From: JANNNF01 sp040385825 | GTDB taxonomy: Bacteria > Pseudomonadota > Alphaproteobacteria > Rhodobacterales > Rhodobacteraceae | DNA length: 64,000 nucleotides | Assembly: GCA_040385825.1 (NCBI GenBank) | Contig: JAZKGQ010000007.1 | Location: 1-64,000, forward strand | Direction: 5' to 3' | Part shown: positions 27,284-36,415 of the stretch, in pieces | How positions within the stretch are numbered: position 1 is the stretch's first letter | How the letters are laid out: every line of letters starts with the position of its first letter | Notes under the pieces: model-generated | Told to the model about the DNA's origin: nothing | The model's input: the letters and a program-made list of their open reading frames with translations, nothing else | Database searches by the model: none | Program-made: the position numbers and the translations under genes

Positions 27284-28233
27284 TCCGGGCTGCGGCCCTG
27301 ATGCTGACATTGGCCCCGGTGCAAGCCGGGGCCGTTGAATTGAGTTTTCCGCTCGACTGCACCTTGGGCGACACCTGTTTCATCCAGCAATATGTTGACC
27401 GTGACCCCGGCCCGCAGGCGGCAGACTTCACCTGCGGTGCGCGGACCTATGACGGGCATTCGGGCACCGACATTGCCGTGCCCTCTGACGCCGCGATGAT
27501 CGCGGGGGTGTCTGTGCTGGCTGCGGCCCCCGGCACAGTCAAGGGCATGCGCGACGGGGTGATCGACATTCGGGTGTCAGACCCTGCCGCCCCGCCGTTG
27601 AACGGGCGCGATTGCGGCAACGGGGTGGTGATCGACCACGGACAGGGGTGGGAAACCCAATATTGCCATATGAAACAAGGCTCTGTCCTTGTGCGCAAAG
27701 GGGATGTCATCACCACCGGCCAGCCCTTGGGGCAGGTCGGCCTGTCGGGCAACACCCAGTTTCCGCATGTGCACATCTCGGTTCGTCGCGATGGAGCCGA
27801 GGTGGACCCTTTCGCCCCTGACCTTGCAGCCTGCGGCGCGCCCCCCGCCCGTGACCTGTGGACGGCCGACATTCCCTATGCCCCCGGCGGGGTGATCACC
27901 GTGGGGCTGGCCTCTGCCGTGCCCGAGTTTGACGCGATCAAGGCCGGCCTGCCGCCCGAGGCGCTGACCGCCCGAAGCCCGGCTCTGGTGCTGTGGGCCT
28001 ATTACTATGGCAATCGCGCGGGCGACCAGTTGCAACTGACCCTGACCGGGCCGCAAGGCGTGGTGCTGGAGGAAACCACCCCGCTGGACCGCACCCAGGC
28101 CCAGGCCTTTCGCGCCTCGGGCAAGCGGCTGACCGCCGCGCAATGGCCCGCCGGAAGTTACAGCGGCACCGCCACGCTGATCCGCGATGGCGCGGCGCTG
28201 GACAGCGCCAGCCTGACGCTGACCCTGCAATAA
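27280..28233 (+). CDS. M23 family metallopeptidase
   Basis: A 317-residue LytM/M23 peptidase, probably a periplasmic peptidoglycan endopeptidase or an inactive regulator of amidases. A signal peptide is likely (MIRAAALMLTLAPVQAGAVE). Zinc ligands are visible as HSGTDIAV near residue 62 and HVHISVRRD near residue 163. A C-terminal beta-rich domain of about 120 residues follows. It overlaps clpA as ATGA. The stop abuts the convergent MotB-like gene with no gap. Confidence 0.92.
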   Translation: MIRAAALMLTLAPVQAGAVELSFPLDCTLGDTCFIQQYVDRDPGPQAADFTCGARTYDGHSGTDIAVPSDAAMIAGVSVLAAAPGTVKGMRDGVIDIRVSDPAAPPLNGRDCGNGVVIDHGQGWETQYCHMKQGSVLVRKGDVITTGQPLGQVGLSGNTQFPHVHISVRRDGAEVDPFAPDLAACGAPPARDLWTADIPYAPGGVITVGLASAVPEFDAIKAGLPPEALTARSPALVLWAYYYGNRAGDQLQLTLTGPQGVVLEETTPLDRTQAQAFRASGKRLTAAQWPAGSYSGTATLIRDGAALDSASLTLTLQ

Positions 28234-29823
28234 TCAGCGTTCGGTCAGCTTCAGCTCGATCCGCCGGTTCTGTGCGCGCCCCTCGACCCCGCTGGCCACC
28301 GGGCGATACTCGCCAAAGCCGGTGGCGGCCAGACGGTCGGGGGGAAAGCCGAGGCCGTCCTGCATGTAGCGCACCACCGACAGCGCACGGGCCTGCGACA
28401 GTTCCCAGTTGTCGGCAAACTCGCCCTGCCCCGACAGCGGCACATCATCGGTATGGCCATCGACCCGGATGATCCAGTCGATGCCTTCGGGAATGTTACC
28501 CCTGATTTCATTCAGAATTTCGACGACGCCCGCAATCTGCGCCTGTCCTTCCGGCCCCAGTTCGGCCGCACCCGCACTGAACAGCACTTCGGACGAAAAC
28601 ACGAACCGGTCGCCCACCACCCGCACGCCCTTGCGGCCCGACAGCAGCGTGGACAACTGACCAAAGAATTCCGACCGGAACCTGGCCAAGTCCAGATTGG
28701 CGGCCTCCAGCCGCTGGCGTTCGGCGGCTTCCAGCTCTGCCCGGCGTTTCTGTTCGGACGCCACCTGGGCCAGCGCCGCGTTCAACTGGCTGCCAAGCGT
28801 GTCAAGCTGCACCTGCGCCTCGGCATCCTTGGCCGAGGACGCATCCAGCAGCCCCTGCAACGACCCAAGCTGCGAGCGCAGCGCCGCGATCTGCTGGTTC
28901 AGCAATTCCACCTCGCGCGCGGCTTTCAGCGCCTTGTCCTGCTCGGCGCTCAGCACCTGTGCCGCCGCCGCCAGCGCAGCCTCGCGGTCGGTCGCGCCCT
29001 TGGCGGCTTCGGTGCGGGCGGCGGCCAGCAGGGTCAGGGTTTCCTCGGCGCGTTTGCGCTGTTCCTCCAGCGCCAGCGTCATCGCGGTCAGTTCGGTCGC
29101 CGCCCCCTCCAGCCGGGCGCGCAGGGCCTGCAAGGCCGCCGCATCGACCAGCCGCGTGGCCTCGGCCTCGGAAATCCGGGCCTGTGCGGCGGTCAGATCG
29201 GCGGCGCTTTTTGCCTTTTCCTCGGCCAGCAAGGACTCCAGCGCCGCGCGACGGGCGGCCGCCAGACGGGCGGCCTCGATCCCGGCGTCGATCTCGCCGC
29301 GCGCCTTGGCCAGTGCAAGATTCAACGCCTCGGCATCGGTCACCAGCACCTGCTTTGCCGCCTCCAGCTCTGCCACCGAGGCGGTCAGTTCCCCCACCTG
29401 GCCCCGCGCGGCATCGCGTTCGGCCAGCAAGGAGGCCACCTGCGCCTCGAAACTGGCGACCCGCGCCACCGATTCTGCCAATTCCCCCTCGGCAGCCGAC
29501 AATTGCGCCCCAAGCGACGCCGCAAGCGAGGCCTGCCGGTCGCCTTCCGCCTCGGCCGCCGTCAGGCTGGCGCGCAACGACCCCACTTCGGTCGTAAGCT
29601 GCGAGGTGCGGTTGCGTTCCAGCCCCAGGGCATCGGCCAAGGACGCCACCTGTGCTGTCAGTTCATCCAGCTTGGTGTCCTGCGTGGTGATGGTTTCGCG
29701 CAGCACCGATTGCATCACGGTAAAGATGGTCAGCACGAACATCAGCACCATCAGCAGGGTGGTGACCGCATCCACAAATCCCGGCCAGATCAACGAGCTG
29801 TCCCGTTTGCGCGACAGGCCCAT
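28234..29823 (-). CDS. MotB/OmpA-type peptidoglycan-binding protein
   Basis: A 529-residue protein with one N-terminal membrane helix (WPGFVDAVTTLLMVLMFVL, near residues 13-33), like MotB and ExbD. Next is a coiled coil of about 300 residues rich in Ala, Glu and Leu. The C-terminal OmpA-like domain has VDGHTDDVPLSGQGEFADNW near residue 450 and RIELKLTER at the end. It is paired with the MotA/ExbB-like gene upstream (3 bp gap), so the two likely form a stator-type proton channel anchored to the cell wall. The very long coiled coil in the MotB partner is unusual. There are no flagellar genes nearby. Confidence 0.88.
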   Translation of the reverse strand: MGLSRKRDSSLIWPGFVDAVTTLLMVLMFVLTIFTVMQSVLRETITTQDTKLDELTAQVASLADALGLERNRTSQLTTEVGSLRASLTAAEAEGDRQASLAASLGAQLSAAEGELAESVARVASFEAQVASLLAERDAARGQVGELTASVAELEAAKQVLVTDAEALNLALAKARGEIDAGIEAARLAAARRAALESLLAEEKAKSAADLTAAQARISEAEATRLVDAAALQALRARLEGAATELTAMTLALEEQRKRAEETLTLLAAARTEAAKGATDREAALAAAAQVLSAEQDKALKAAREVELLNQQIAALRSQLGSLQGLLDASSAKDAEAQVQLDTLGSQLNAALAQVASEQKRRAELEAAERQRLEAANLDLARFRSEFFGQLSTLLSGRKGVRVVGDRFVFSSEVLFSAGAAELGPEGQAQIAGVVEILNEIRGNIPEGIDWIIRVDGHTDDVPLSGQGEFADNWELSQARALSVVRYMQDGLGFPPDRLAATGFGEYRPVASGVEGRAQNRRIELKLTER

Positions 29824-29826
29824 GGC

Positions 29827-30996
29827 TTAGCCCCGCCCGACGGCGCCGCGCGCCAGTTGGCGGATGGCGGCGGTAAGGCCAGTCATGTCGCTGCGCAGAT
29901 CGGCCACGCTTTCCTGCCGGCCCGCCGACATTTCCTCAAGGATCCGCAGCAGCAGCACGTCGATCGACCGCAGCCGCATGCGCGCCTCGGCGTCGGCATG
30001 CGCCCCACCTTCGGCGCCGGTCAGCGCGGCAATCAGGCGGTCCTGCCCTTCAGCAATGCGCTGCAAGGCCGCGGCCTGACCGGCCTCGGCCTCCATCCGG
30101 CGGGTCATGCGATCGACCGCATCGGCCAACTGCCCGATGCGTTCGTCGACCAGGCCCCGGCTGACATCGGACTGGGTGTACAGCAGTTGCAGCGCCTCCA
30201 TCTGGCCTGCCATATGGTCCAGCACCGCCGTCACCGCAGACTCGCCGCCCTCGGCTTCGCCCGACGAAAACCCGACCCGCGTGATCGACGACAGCCATTC
30301 TTCCAACTCGCGGTAGAACCGGTTCTGGCCGTGGCCTGCGAACAGTTCCAGCAGACCCACCACCAAAGACCCGGCCAACCCCAGAAGCGAGGATGAAAAC
30401 GCCGTCCCCATGCCGCCCAACTGGGCCTCCAGCCCGCCCATCAGCTTGGCGAACACATCCAGACCGGATTCGCCTTCGGCCGGGGCAAGTGACCGGATGG
30501 TTTCCACCACCGCAGGCACCGTGGTCGCCAGCCCCCAGAACGTGCCAAGCAGCCCCAGAAACACCAGCAGATTCACCAGATAGCGGGTGATGTCGCGGGC
30601 CTCGTCGATGCGCTGTGCGACCGATTCAAGGATGGATCGTGACGACGAGGCCGAAATTTCCGTCCGCAGCCCGCGCGACCGCAGCAACGAGGCCAGAGGC
30701 GCCAGCAGACGCGGCGGCGTTGCGGTATCATAGCCCGGCGTGTGGCGGACGAAGTTTTCGATCCAGAACACCGATTGCGCCAGGATCCAGACCTGCCAGA
30801 AACAGGTAGCGATGCCCAACACGAACACCAGCGCGATGACCCCGTTCAGATAGGGGCTGGTGTCGATGATGGCCTTCACATCGCCATGGATCAGCCAGGC
30901 CCCCGCCGCCACAAGCCCGCTGACGATCAGCATTGTGGTGATCGCGCGGATCGGTTGGCTAAATGTTGTTGTCACCTCGACAGAGGGTCGTTCCAT
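29827..30996 (-). CDS. MotA/TolQ/ExbB-like proton-channel protein
   Basis: A 389-residue membrane protein with about four hydrophobic segments: near residues 19-39, 50-80, the pair VNLLVFLGLLGTFWGLATTV, and SSLLGLAGSLVVGLLELF. The last two carry the MotA/TolQ/ExbB signature. A C-terminal cytosolic helical tail of about 130 residues follows. The ATG at 30996 gives MERPSVEVTTTFSQPIRA; the longer frame is unlikely. It is the partner of the MotB-like protein; the process driven is unknown. Confidence 0.85.
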   Translation of the reverse strand: MERPSVEVTTTFSQPIRAITTMLIVSGLVAAGAWLIHGDVKAIIDTSPYLNGVIALVFVLGIATCFWQVWILAQSVFWIENFVRHTPGYDTATPPRLLAPLASLLRSRGLRTEISASSSRSILESVAQRIDEARDITRYLVNLLVFLGLLGTFWGLATTVPAVVETIRSLAPAEGESGLDVFAKLMGGLEAQLGGMGTAFSSSLLGLAGSLVVGLLELFAGHGQNRFYRELEEWLSSITRVGFSSGEAEGGESAVTAVLDHMAGQMEALQLLYTQSDVSRGLVDERIGQLADAVDRMTRRMEAEAGQAAALQRIAEGQDRLIAALTGAEGGAHADAEARMRLRSIDVLLLRILEEMSAGRQESVADLRSDMTGLTAAIRQLARGAVGRG

Positions 30997-31070
30997 CCGG
31001 TCTTGCCTGCGTGTTGGTCTTGTTGCGCCACAGTGTAGCAGCGCCGCCGGAACTGCCAAGCAATTCCGCG

Positions 31071-31604
31071 TCAGACCCGGCTCTCGTCGCAGATTTCCCG
31101 GACGCGTGTGGCCAGCCAGTCAAGGTCGGGGTCCGACAGGCCCAAAGCGGTCAAATGTTGCGCAGTCGCCCAAAGGTAATCGCGGTTCGGCCCGCGTCCG
31201 CCGGTGCTGCGGGCAATGATCCGGGCCTGTTCCTCCAGCGCCAGCCCGCCGCAATACTGGTCATGGGCCCGGTCGATCACATAGACCAGCGCCGGGGTGC
31301 CGTCCTCCAGCATCACCTGTGTCTCCAGATAGGCGGACGAGATCAACTCGCGCGCGCGCAGCGTGGCCAGGGTTTCCGCCTCTTGCCCCGGCTGCACGCG
31401 AAAGGCCACCCCGTCGCACACCGCGCCGTCGGCCGCATCCAGCGCCAGCACCAACCCCGGTGCCTCGACCGACCCGCGATGGTGGATCGACCGCATGCAA
31501 AAGCTGCGATGCCAGCCCAGCACGCGCGCCACCCGCTGCTCGGCCACCGCAAAGCCCGGATCCCAGATCAGCGAGCCATAGCCAAACACCCAAAGCGCGT
31601 CCAT
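31071..31604 (-). CDS. Gamma-glutamylcyclotransferase, ChaC type
   Basis: A 177-residue ChaC-family enzyme expected to cleave glutathione to 5-oxoproline and Cys-Gly in the cytosol. The hallmark WVFGYGSLIWDPGF is near residue 5, and RSFCMRSIHHRGSVEAPGL follows. The start at 31604 is fixed by AGGAGG seven bases upstream; the frame extends 34 residues further without a suitable site. It is divergent from the DUF2125 gene. Confidence 0.93.
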   Translation of the reverse strand: MDALWVFGYGSLIWDPGFAVAEQRVARVLGWHRSFCMRSIHHRGSVEAPGLVLALDAADGAVCDGVAFRVQPGQEAETLATLRARELISSAYLETQVMLEDGTPALVYVIDRAHDQYCGGLALEEQARIIARSTGGRGPNRDYLWATAQHLTALGLSDPDLDWLATRVREICDESRV

Positions 31605-31650
31605 CGCTGGTCCTCCTGTCTTTCGCCCTGTAGACATCAGGGCGGGACGG

Positions 31651-32646
31651 ATGAAAAGGGTCTGGGCAATGCGGTGGATGATCTGGGTTGTGGCGATTCT
31701 GGCCATGCTGTGGGGCGGGTACTGGGTCGTCGGGTCGACCGCGCTGGAACGCGCTGCAGTGCAATGGTTTGCCGACCAGCCCGCACAGGGCCGCGAGGCC
31801 AGCTACAGCGCGCTGACCGTGGAAGGCTTTCCCAGCCGGTTCGACATGACGATCACCGACCCGCGTCTGGCCGACCCCGCCACCGGCTTTGGCTGGGACG
31901 CGCCCTTCGTGCAGCTTCTGACGCTGTCCTACACGCCCTGGCACATGATCGCGGCCCTGCCAAACAGCCAGAGCTTTCGCACCCCGGCCGGGACCATCAC
32001 CCTGCAATCCGACAAGATGCAGGCCTCGGTCATCGTCACCCCCGGCCCCCGGCTGGCCCTGGACCGGACCACCCTGCTTGGCACCGGGCTGGCGGCCAGC
32101 GGCCCCGGATGGTCGCTGGCCGCGCGCGAGCTGCGGCTGGCCACGCGGATCGACGCCTCTGGTCCCAATGCGCACCAGATCGGGGTCGAGGTGCTGGACC
32201 TGACCCCGGACACCGCGCTGAGCGCGGCGCTGACAGAGGCCTCACCGTTGCCTGCGCTGATCGGCCGCCTGCGCCTGGATGCGACAGCCCGGCTGACCAC
32301 CCCGCTGGACCGCTTTGCCACCGACATTCAGGCCACTGAAATCACGGTGAAAGATGCCAGCATCGTCTGGGGAGATCTGAGCGGCACCGCCAGCGGCAAA
32401 CTTGTGGCCGGGGCCGGGGGCCGGGCCGAAGGCCGCATTGATCTGCGGCTGCAAAACTGGCGTCTGCTGATCCCGGTGCTGGTGGCGACCGGCGCGGTCA
32501 CCCCGGATCTGGCCCCGACGGTCGAAAACATGCTGGCGGCTCTGGCGGGTGATGACCCCGCCAATCTGCAAGTCCCGCTGACCTTTGCCAAGGGCCGCAT
32601 CAGCCTTGGCCCCCTGCCCGTCGGCATCGCCCCCATGATGCGATAA
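31651..32646 (+). CDS. DUF2125 domain protein
   Basis: A 331-residue protein with an N-terminal hydrophobic segment (MIWVVAILAMLWGGYWVV) that acts as a signal anchor or signal peptide. A long DUF2125 domain typical of alphaproteobacterial envelope proteins follows. It contains repeated beta-strand-like patterns and motifs such as TVEGFPSRFDMTITDPRLAD. The function is unknown. The start may be this ATG or one of the two following Met residues (31669, 31678). Confidence 0.85.
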   Translation: MKRVWAMRWMIWVVAILAMLWGGYWVVGSTALERAAVQWFADQPAQGREASYSALTVEGFPSRFDMTITDPRLADPATGFGWDAPFVQLLTLSYTPWHMIAALPNSQSFRTPAGTITLQSDKMQASVIVTPGPRLALDRTTLLGTGLAASGPGWSLAARELRLATRIDASGPNAHQIGVEVLDLTPDTALSAALTEASPLPALIGRLRLDATARLTTPLDRFATDIQATEITVKDASIVWGDLSGTASGKLVAGAGGRAEGRIDLRLQNWRLLIPVLVATGAVTPDLAPTVENMLAALAGDDPANLQVPLTFAKGRISLGPLPVGIAPMMR

Positions 32647-32684
32647 AACCATGAAATCAAAGTGAATTTTCATCCTCTGTGCGA

Positions 32685-32735
32685 AAATATCCCACGGGGG
32701 ACGCCCCAAAGGGGCGCGGGGGTGTGAAACCCCCG
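32685..32735 (-). repeat. Terminator-like repeat, copy A
   Basis: Begins AAATATCCCACG and contains two hairpins: CGCCCC-AAA-GGGGCG (32702-32716) and CGGGGG-N7-CCCCCG (32717-32735). A related copy is at 36630. It lies 20 bp after the stop of the minus-strand extensin-like gene, so it probably ends that transcript. Confidence 0.75.
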
Positions 32736-32754
32736 TCCGCGGCCCGGCAAGGGA

Positions 32755-33630
32755 TCAGCGGCAGTAAGGCCCGCCCCTGTAGGCCGCGGTGTCGAAATGC
32801 AGGTTGTCTTCGTGATAGCCGTCAGAGCCAGGCCCAAGCGTGGTGCCGAACACCCCGCAGGCCGCCTTGTGCGCCGCGCGCAGAGTTCTGAAATTGCGCT
32901 GCACCGACAGGGATTTGCCTCCCTCCAGTTGCACGCCTGAAATATCAATCGCGCGGCCCCGGCCATGTTCGCTGATCCTGGCCCCGCGTACATTGTTGCG
33001 GCTGCGGCAGATGTAATGCGCGGCGACCGTCAGTTCCACCGCCGCATCCCGGCCAAGGGTGGGTTGCAGCCCGTCCTCGACCCAGCGTTTCAGCGCCAGT
33101 GCCGTCGGGCAATCCATGGTGCCCGCCTGCGACAGGCGCACCCCGGCAACCGATGTGACGCTGACAGGCTCGGCAATGCCGCAGCCTTTGGTCCTGGCCT
33201 TGATCGGTGACATGGTTTCGCCCCGGATCGACGGATCGCCACAGACCGCGCCCTGCATCGATGTGGTGGCGCTGCGTGATGGCTTGCCCCGCAGCGCGGC
33301 CTTGGTCCCCTCGCCCGCCTCGGGCCGGGGCTTCGGGCGCAGCAGACCGCCGAACAGCCCCTTGCGCGGCGCCACCGCCGCCACGTCCTCGACCCCCGTC
33401 GCGCCTTCCGCGACGGCGGCGATCAGACCGTCCGGCCGCGCCCGCGGGCGCAGCGCGGCAAGCGCCGCCACATCCGCGGAAAGCGCAGGTTCAACGGCGG
33501 CATCAGCGACGGCCTGCATCTCGGGGCGCATCTCGGGGCGCAGTATCGGGCGCGGCGAGGCGGTCATGACCTCGGCCCCCGCCTGGCCCGCGAAGATCCC
33601 TACCACCAGTGCCGCAATGACCTGCCGCAA
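32755..33630 (-). CDS. Extensin-like C-terminal domain protein
   Basis: A 291-residue protein with a signal peptide (MRQVIAALVVGIFAGQAGAE). A Pro/Arg-rich linker of about 90 residues carries repeated RP motifs. The C-terminal extensin-like domain has DCPTALALKRWVEDGL, then SEHGRGRAIDISG and YHEDNLHFDTAAYRG. The conserved His/Asp/His set resembles D-Ala-D-Ala carboxypeptidase (VanY-like) metal sites, so a cell-wall role is likely. It lies 3 bp after tyrA in a hisC-tyrA-extensin operon. Confidence 0.9.
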   Translation of the reverse strand: MRQVIAALVVGIFAGQAGAEVMTASPRPILRPEMRPEMQAVADAAVEPALSADVAALAALRPRARPDGLIAAVAEGATGVEDVAAVAPRKGLFGGLLRPKPRPEAGEGTKAALRGKPSRSATTSMQGAVCGDPSIRGETMSPIKARTKGCGIAEPVSVTSVAGVRLSQAGTMDCPTALALKRWVEDGLQPTLGRDAAVELTVAAHYICRSRNNVRGARISEHGRGRAIDISGVQLEGGKSLSVQRNFRTLRAAHKAACGVFGTTLGPGSDGYHEDNLHFDTAAYRGGPYCR

Positions 33631-33633
33631 ATC

Positions 33634-34554
33634 CTAGCCCTCTTTGGCCACCCGCCCGAAATCGGGTGCCGCAGTATCCTGCCCGGCCTCGACAATGCCA
33701 CGCCGGATTTCACGGGTGCGGGTGAAATAGGCGTGAAGTTGCGCACCGTCGCCCATGCGGATGGCGCGTTGCAGCATGAACAATTCCTCGGTGAACCGGC
33801 CCAGAATGTCCAGCGTGGCCTCCCTGTTGTGCAGGAACACATCGCGCCACATGGTGGGGTCCGAGGCCGCGATCCGGGTGAAGTCCCTGAAACCGCTGGC
33901 AGAATACTGGATCACTTCGGAATTTGACACCTGGGCCAGATGGTCCGCCACCCCCACCATCGTATAGGCAATCAGGTGCGGCGTGTGGCTGACGACGGCC
34001 AGCACAAGGTCATGATGGGCGGCGTCCATCTCATCGACCTTCGATCCCATGGCCTCCCACAGCGACCGCAGCCGTGCCATCGCCTCGGGGCTGGAGTGCG
34101 GCGACGGGGTCAGCAGGCACCACCGATTGCGGAACAGGCTGGCAAAGCCCGACCGTGGCCCCGAATGTTCGGTCCCGGCCAGCGGGTGGCCCGGCACGAA
34201 GGTCACGCCGGCCGGAATATGCGGCGACACCGCGTCGATCACCGCCTGCTTGACCGATCCCACATCCGTCACCGTGCAGCCGGGGGCCAGATGCGGCCCG
34301 ATCTCCTCGGCAATCGCGGCCATCGCGCCGACGGGCACGCAGAGCACCACCAGATCGGCGCCCTGCACAGCCTCGGCCGCCGTGGCATAGACCTGATCAC
34401 AGATGCCGATTTCCAGCGCCACAGCGCGCGTCTCGGCCGATTTCGCATGGCCCGCGATCGACCCGGCCAGCCCGCCCGCCCGCATCGCATGCGCCATCGA
34501 CGACGCGATCAGCCCCAGCCCGATCAGCGCGACCCGGTTGTAGATCACCGTCAT
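33634..34554 (-). CDS. tyrA: Prephenate/arogenate dehydrogenase
   Basis: A 306-residue NAD(P)-dependent dehydrogenase of tyrosine synthesis; whether it prefers prephenate or arogenate cannot be read from sequence. The Rossmann motif is VALIGLGLIASSMA near residue 8, with Ala where the family often has Gly. The substrate loop GHPLAGTEHSGPRSG is near residue 120, followed by the helical C-terminal dimerisation domain. The start at 34554 overlaps the hisC stop as ATGA; the longer frame is rejected. Operon with hisC and the extensin-like gene. Confidence 0.92.
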   Translation of the reverse strand: MTVIYNRVALIGLGLIASSMAHAMRAGGLAGSIAGHAKSAETRAVALEIGICDQVYATAAEAVQGADLVVLCVPVGAMAAIAEEIGPHLAPGCTVTDVGSVKQAVIDAVSPHIPAGVTFVPGHPLAGTEHSGPRSGFASLFRNRWCLLTPSPHSSPEAMARLRSLWEAMGSKVDEMDAAHHDLVLAVVSHTPHLIAYTMVGVADHLAQVSNSEVIQYSASGFRDFTRIAASDPTMWRDVFLHNREATLDILGRFTEELFMLQRAIRMGDGAQLHAYFTRTREIRRGIVEAGQDTAAPDFGRVAKEG

Positions 34555-35636
34555 TTCACACCCTTGAACTGGGCCACCGCATGGGCCACCCGGCGGCACG
34601 AGGCCTCGTCCCCCACGGTAATGCGCAGGCAATGCGGCAGGTTGTACGACCCGACCTGCCGCACGATCAGCCCCTGGCCTTGCAGGAACGTGTCGCAGGA
34701 CTGGGCTTCTTCCTCGCTGGCAAAGCGCGCCAGCACGAAATTCGCCATCGAGGTGTCCGACGGCACCCCCAGTTCCGCCAGGGCCCCGGCAAGCCAGGTC
34801 CGCATCCGCGCGTTTTCGCCCCGGCAGCGGTTGACGAAATCCTGATCCCGCACGGCGGCTTCGGCCACCTCAAGCTGGGTGGTCGACAGGTTGAACGGCC
34901 CGCGAATGCGGTTCAGCACGTCGATGATCGCGGCGGGACCATAGCCCCAGCCGATCCGCAAGCCCCCCAGCCCGTAGATCTTGGAAAAGGTCCGCGTCAT
35001 CACCACGTTGCTGCGCGATTCAATCAGCGCCAGCCCGCCGTCATAGCCTTCGACATATTCGGCATAGGCCCCGTCCAGCACCAGAATGGCCTGCGCGGGC
35101 AGGCCTGCGGCCAGACGTTCCACCTCGGCTGCCGAAATCATCGTGCCGGTCGGGTTGTTGGGGTTGGCGATGAACACCAGCCTGGTGCGCCGGTTGCAGG
35201 CGGCCAGAATGGCGTCCACATCGGCGGTGCGTTCACGCTCGCGCACCTCGACCGGGGTGGCCCCGACCGCCAGCGCAGAGACGCGGTACATCAGGAACCC
35301 GTGTTCGGTGAACACCACCTCGTCCTTGGGGCCGGCATAGGCCTGGCACAGAAAGGTGATGATCTCGTCCGACCCCGCCCCGCAGATCACGCGGCTGGCT
35401 TCAAGCCGGTGCACGTCGGCGATGGCCTGACGCAGGCTGGCGTGGTCGGTGTTGGGGTAGCGGTGCAGCGAATGCACGGTGCGCGCAAAGGCCTCTTTCG
35501 ACTTGTCCGACGCGCCGAACGGATTTTCATTCGACGACAGTTTCAGCGCATTGGCCACCCCGGCGACATGGGCCTTGCCACCTTGATACAGGGCGATGTC
35601 AAGGATACCGGGCTGCGGGCGAATGGCGTCGGACAT
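34551..35636 (-). CDS. hisC: Histidinol-phosphate aminotransferase
   Basis: A 361-residue fold-type I PLP aminotransferase. Next to tyrA it may serve both histidine synthesis and aromatic amino acid transamination. It shows LSSNENPFGAS near residue 30, IANPNNPTGT near residue 155, and the PLP lysine in TRTFSKIYGLGGLRIGW near residue 218. It is the first gene of the operon and is translationally coupled to tyrA. Confidence 0.95.
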   Translation of the reverse strand: MSDAIRPQPGILDIALYQGGKAHVAGVANALKLSSNENPFGASDKSKEAFARTVHSLHRYPNTDHASLRQAIADVHRLEASRVICGAGSDEIITFLCQAYAGPKDEVVFTEHGFLMYRVSALAVGATPVEVRERERTADVDAILAACNRRTRLVFIANPNNPTGTMISAAEVERLAAGLPAQAILVLDGAYAEYVEGYDGGLALIESRSNVVMTRTFSKIYGLGGLRIGWGYGPAAIIDVLNRIRGPFNLSTTQLEVAEAAVRDQDFVNRCRGENARMRTWLAGALAELGVPSDTSMANFVLARFASEEEAQSCDTFLQGQGLIVRQVGSYNLPHCLRITVGDEASCRRVAHAVAQFKGVK

Positions 35637-35741
35637 GGAACTCTCCTCTGGCGTGCCTGGGTTCTAGCGAGCCAAAGGGGCCAAGGCCAGTAGGTATATC
35701 ATCCCATCCGCCGGCCGGGCCGTGCGGGCAGGCAGCGCCAG

Positions 35742-35774
35742 ACAAAAGGCCCGCCAATCGGGGCGGGCCTTTGT
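35742..35774 (-). terminator. Terminator of rpsD
   Basis: An 11-bp stem (AAAGGCCCGCC at 35745-35755 with GGCGGGCCTTT at 35762-35772), followed by TGTCTGG on the minus strand. It lies 20-50 bp past the rpsD stop. Confidence 0.85.
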
Positions 35775-35794
35775 CGATGGTCTTGCAGGCAGGA

Positions 35795-36415
35795 TCAGTT
35801 CTTGGCGTAGTATTCCACGACCAGGTTCGGTTCCATCTTCACCGGATAGGGCACATCGCCCAGGGCCGGGGTGCGCACGAAGGTCACGACCAGCTTGTGG
35901 TGGTCGGCGTCCAGATAGTCGGGCACATCGCGCTCGGCCAGTTGGGTGGCTTCCAGGATCATCGCCATCTGACGCGACTTTTCACGAACGGCGATCACGT
36001 CGCCTTCCTTGACGCGGTAGGACGCGATGTTGACGCGCTGGCCGTTCACGGTGACGTGGCCGTGGTTCACGAACTGGCGGGCGGCGAAAATGGTCGGAAC
36101 CAGCTTGGCACGGTACACCACCGCATCCAGACGACGCTCCAGCAGACCCACCAGCATCTCGCCGGTGTCACCCTTGACGCGCTCTGCTTCGGTAAAGATC
36201 TTGCGGAACTGCTTTTCGGTCAGATCGCCGTAGTAGCCCTTGAGCTTCTGCTTGGCGCGTAGCTGGGTGCCGAAGTCCGACAGTTTGTTCTTGCGGCGCT
36301 GACCGTGCTGGCCGGGGCCGTATTCACGCTTGTTCACCGGGGATTTCGGACGGCCCCAGATGTTTTCGCCCATGCGGCGGTCAATCTTGTACTTGGCAGA
36401 CGTGCGTTTGGTCAC
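35795..36415 (-). CDS. rpsD: 30S ribosomal protein S4
   Basis: A 206-residue primary 16S-binding protein of the small subunit body. It begins MTKRTSAKYKIDRRMG. The S4 RNA-binding domain is near residues 95-155 (RLDAVVYRAKLVPTIFAARQ split, then VNHGHVTVNGQRVNI). A strong AAGGAG site precedes the ATG. It is monocistronic here, with its own strong promoter, a 150-nt leader with two hairpins, and a clear terminator. Confidence 0.98.
   Translation of the reverse strand: MTKRTSAKYKIDRRMGENIWGRPKSPVNKREYGPGQHGQRRKNKLSDFGTQLRAKQKLKGYYGDLTEKQFRKIFTEAERVKGDTGEMLVGLLERRLDAVVYRAKLVPTIFAARQFVNHGHVTVNGQRVNIASYRVKEGDVIAVREKSRQMAMILEATQLAERDVPDYLDADHHKLVVTFVRTPALGDVPYPVKMEPNLVVEYYAKN

Noticed and set aside
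24923..27310. A 795-residue frame antisense to clpA
   Set aside because: A shadow frame rich in His, Gln and Gly, as expected opposite a high-GC gene, with no family match.
28453..30396. A 647-residue plus-strand frame opposite the MotA/MotB pair
   Set aside because: Composition is biased to Arg, Gln and Gly with no domain. The minus-strand genes have membrane helices and an OmpA domain.
28234..30996. Zorya-type ZorA-ZorB defence pair
   Set aside because: Only the channel and wall-binding partners are present. No ZorC, ZorD or ZorE-like gene is adjacent; flanking genes are an M23 peptidase and ChaC. The long coiled coil is on the MotB partner, unlike ZorA.
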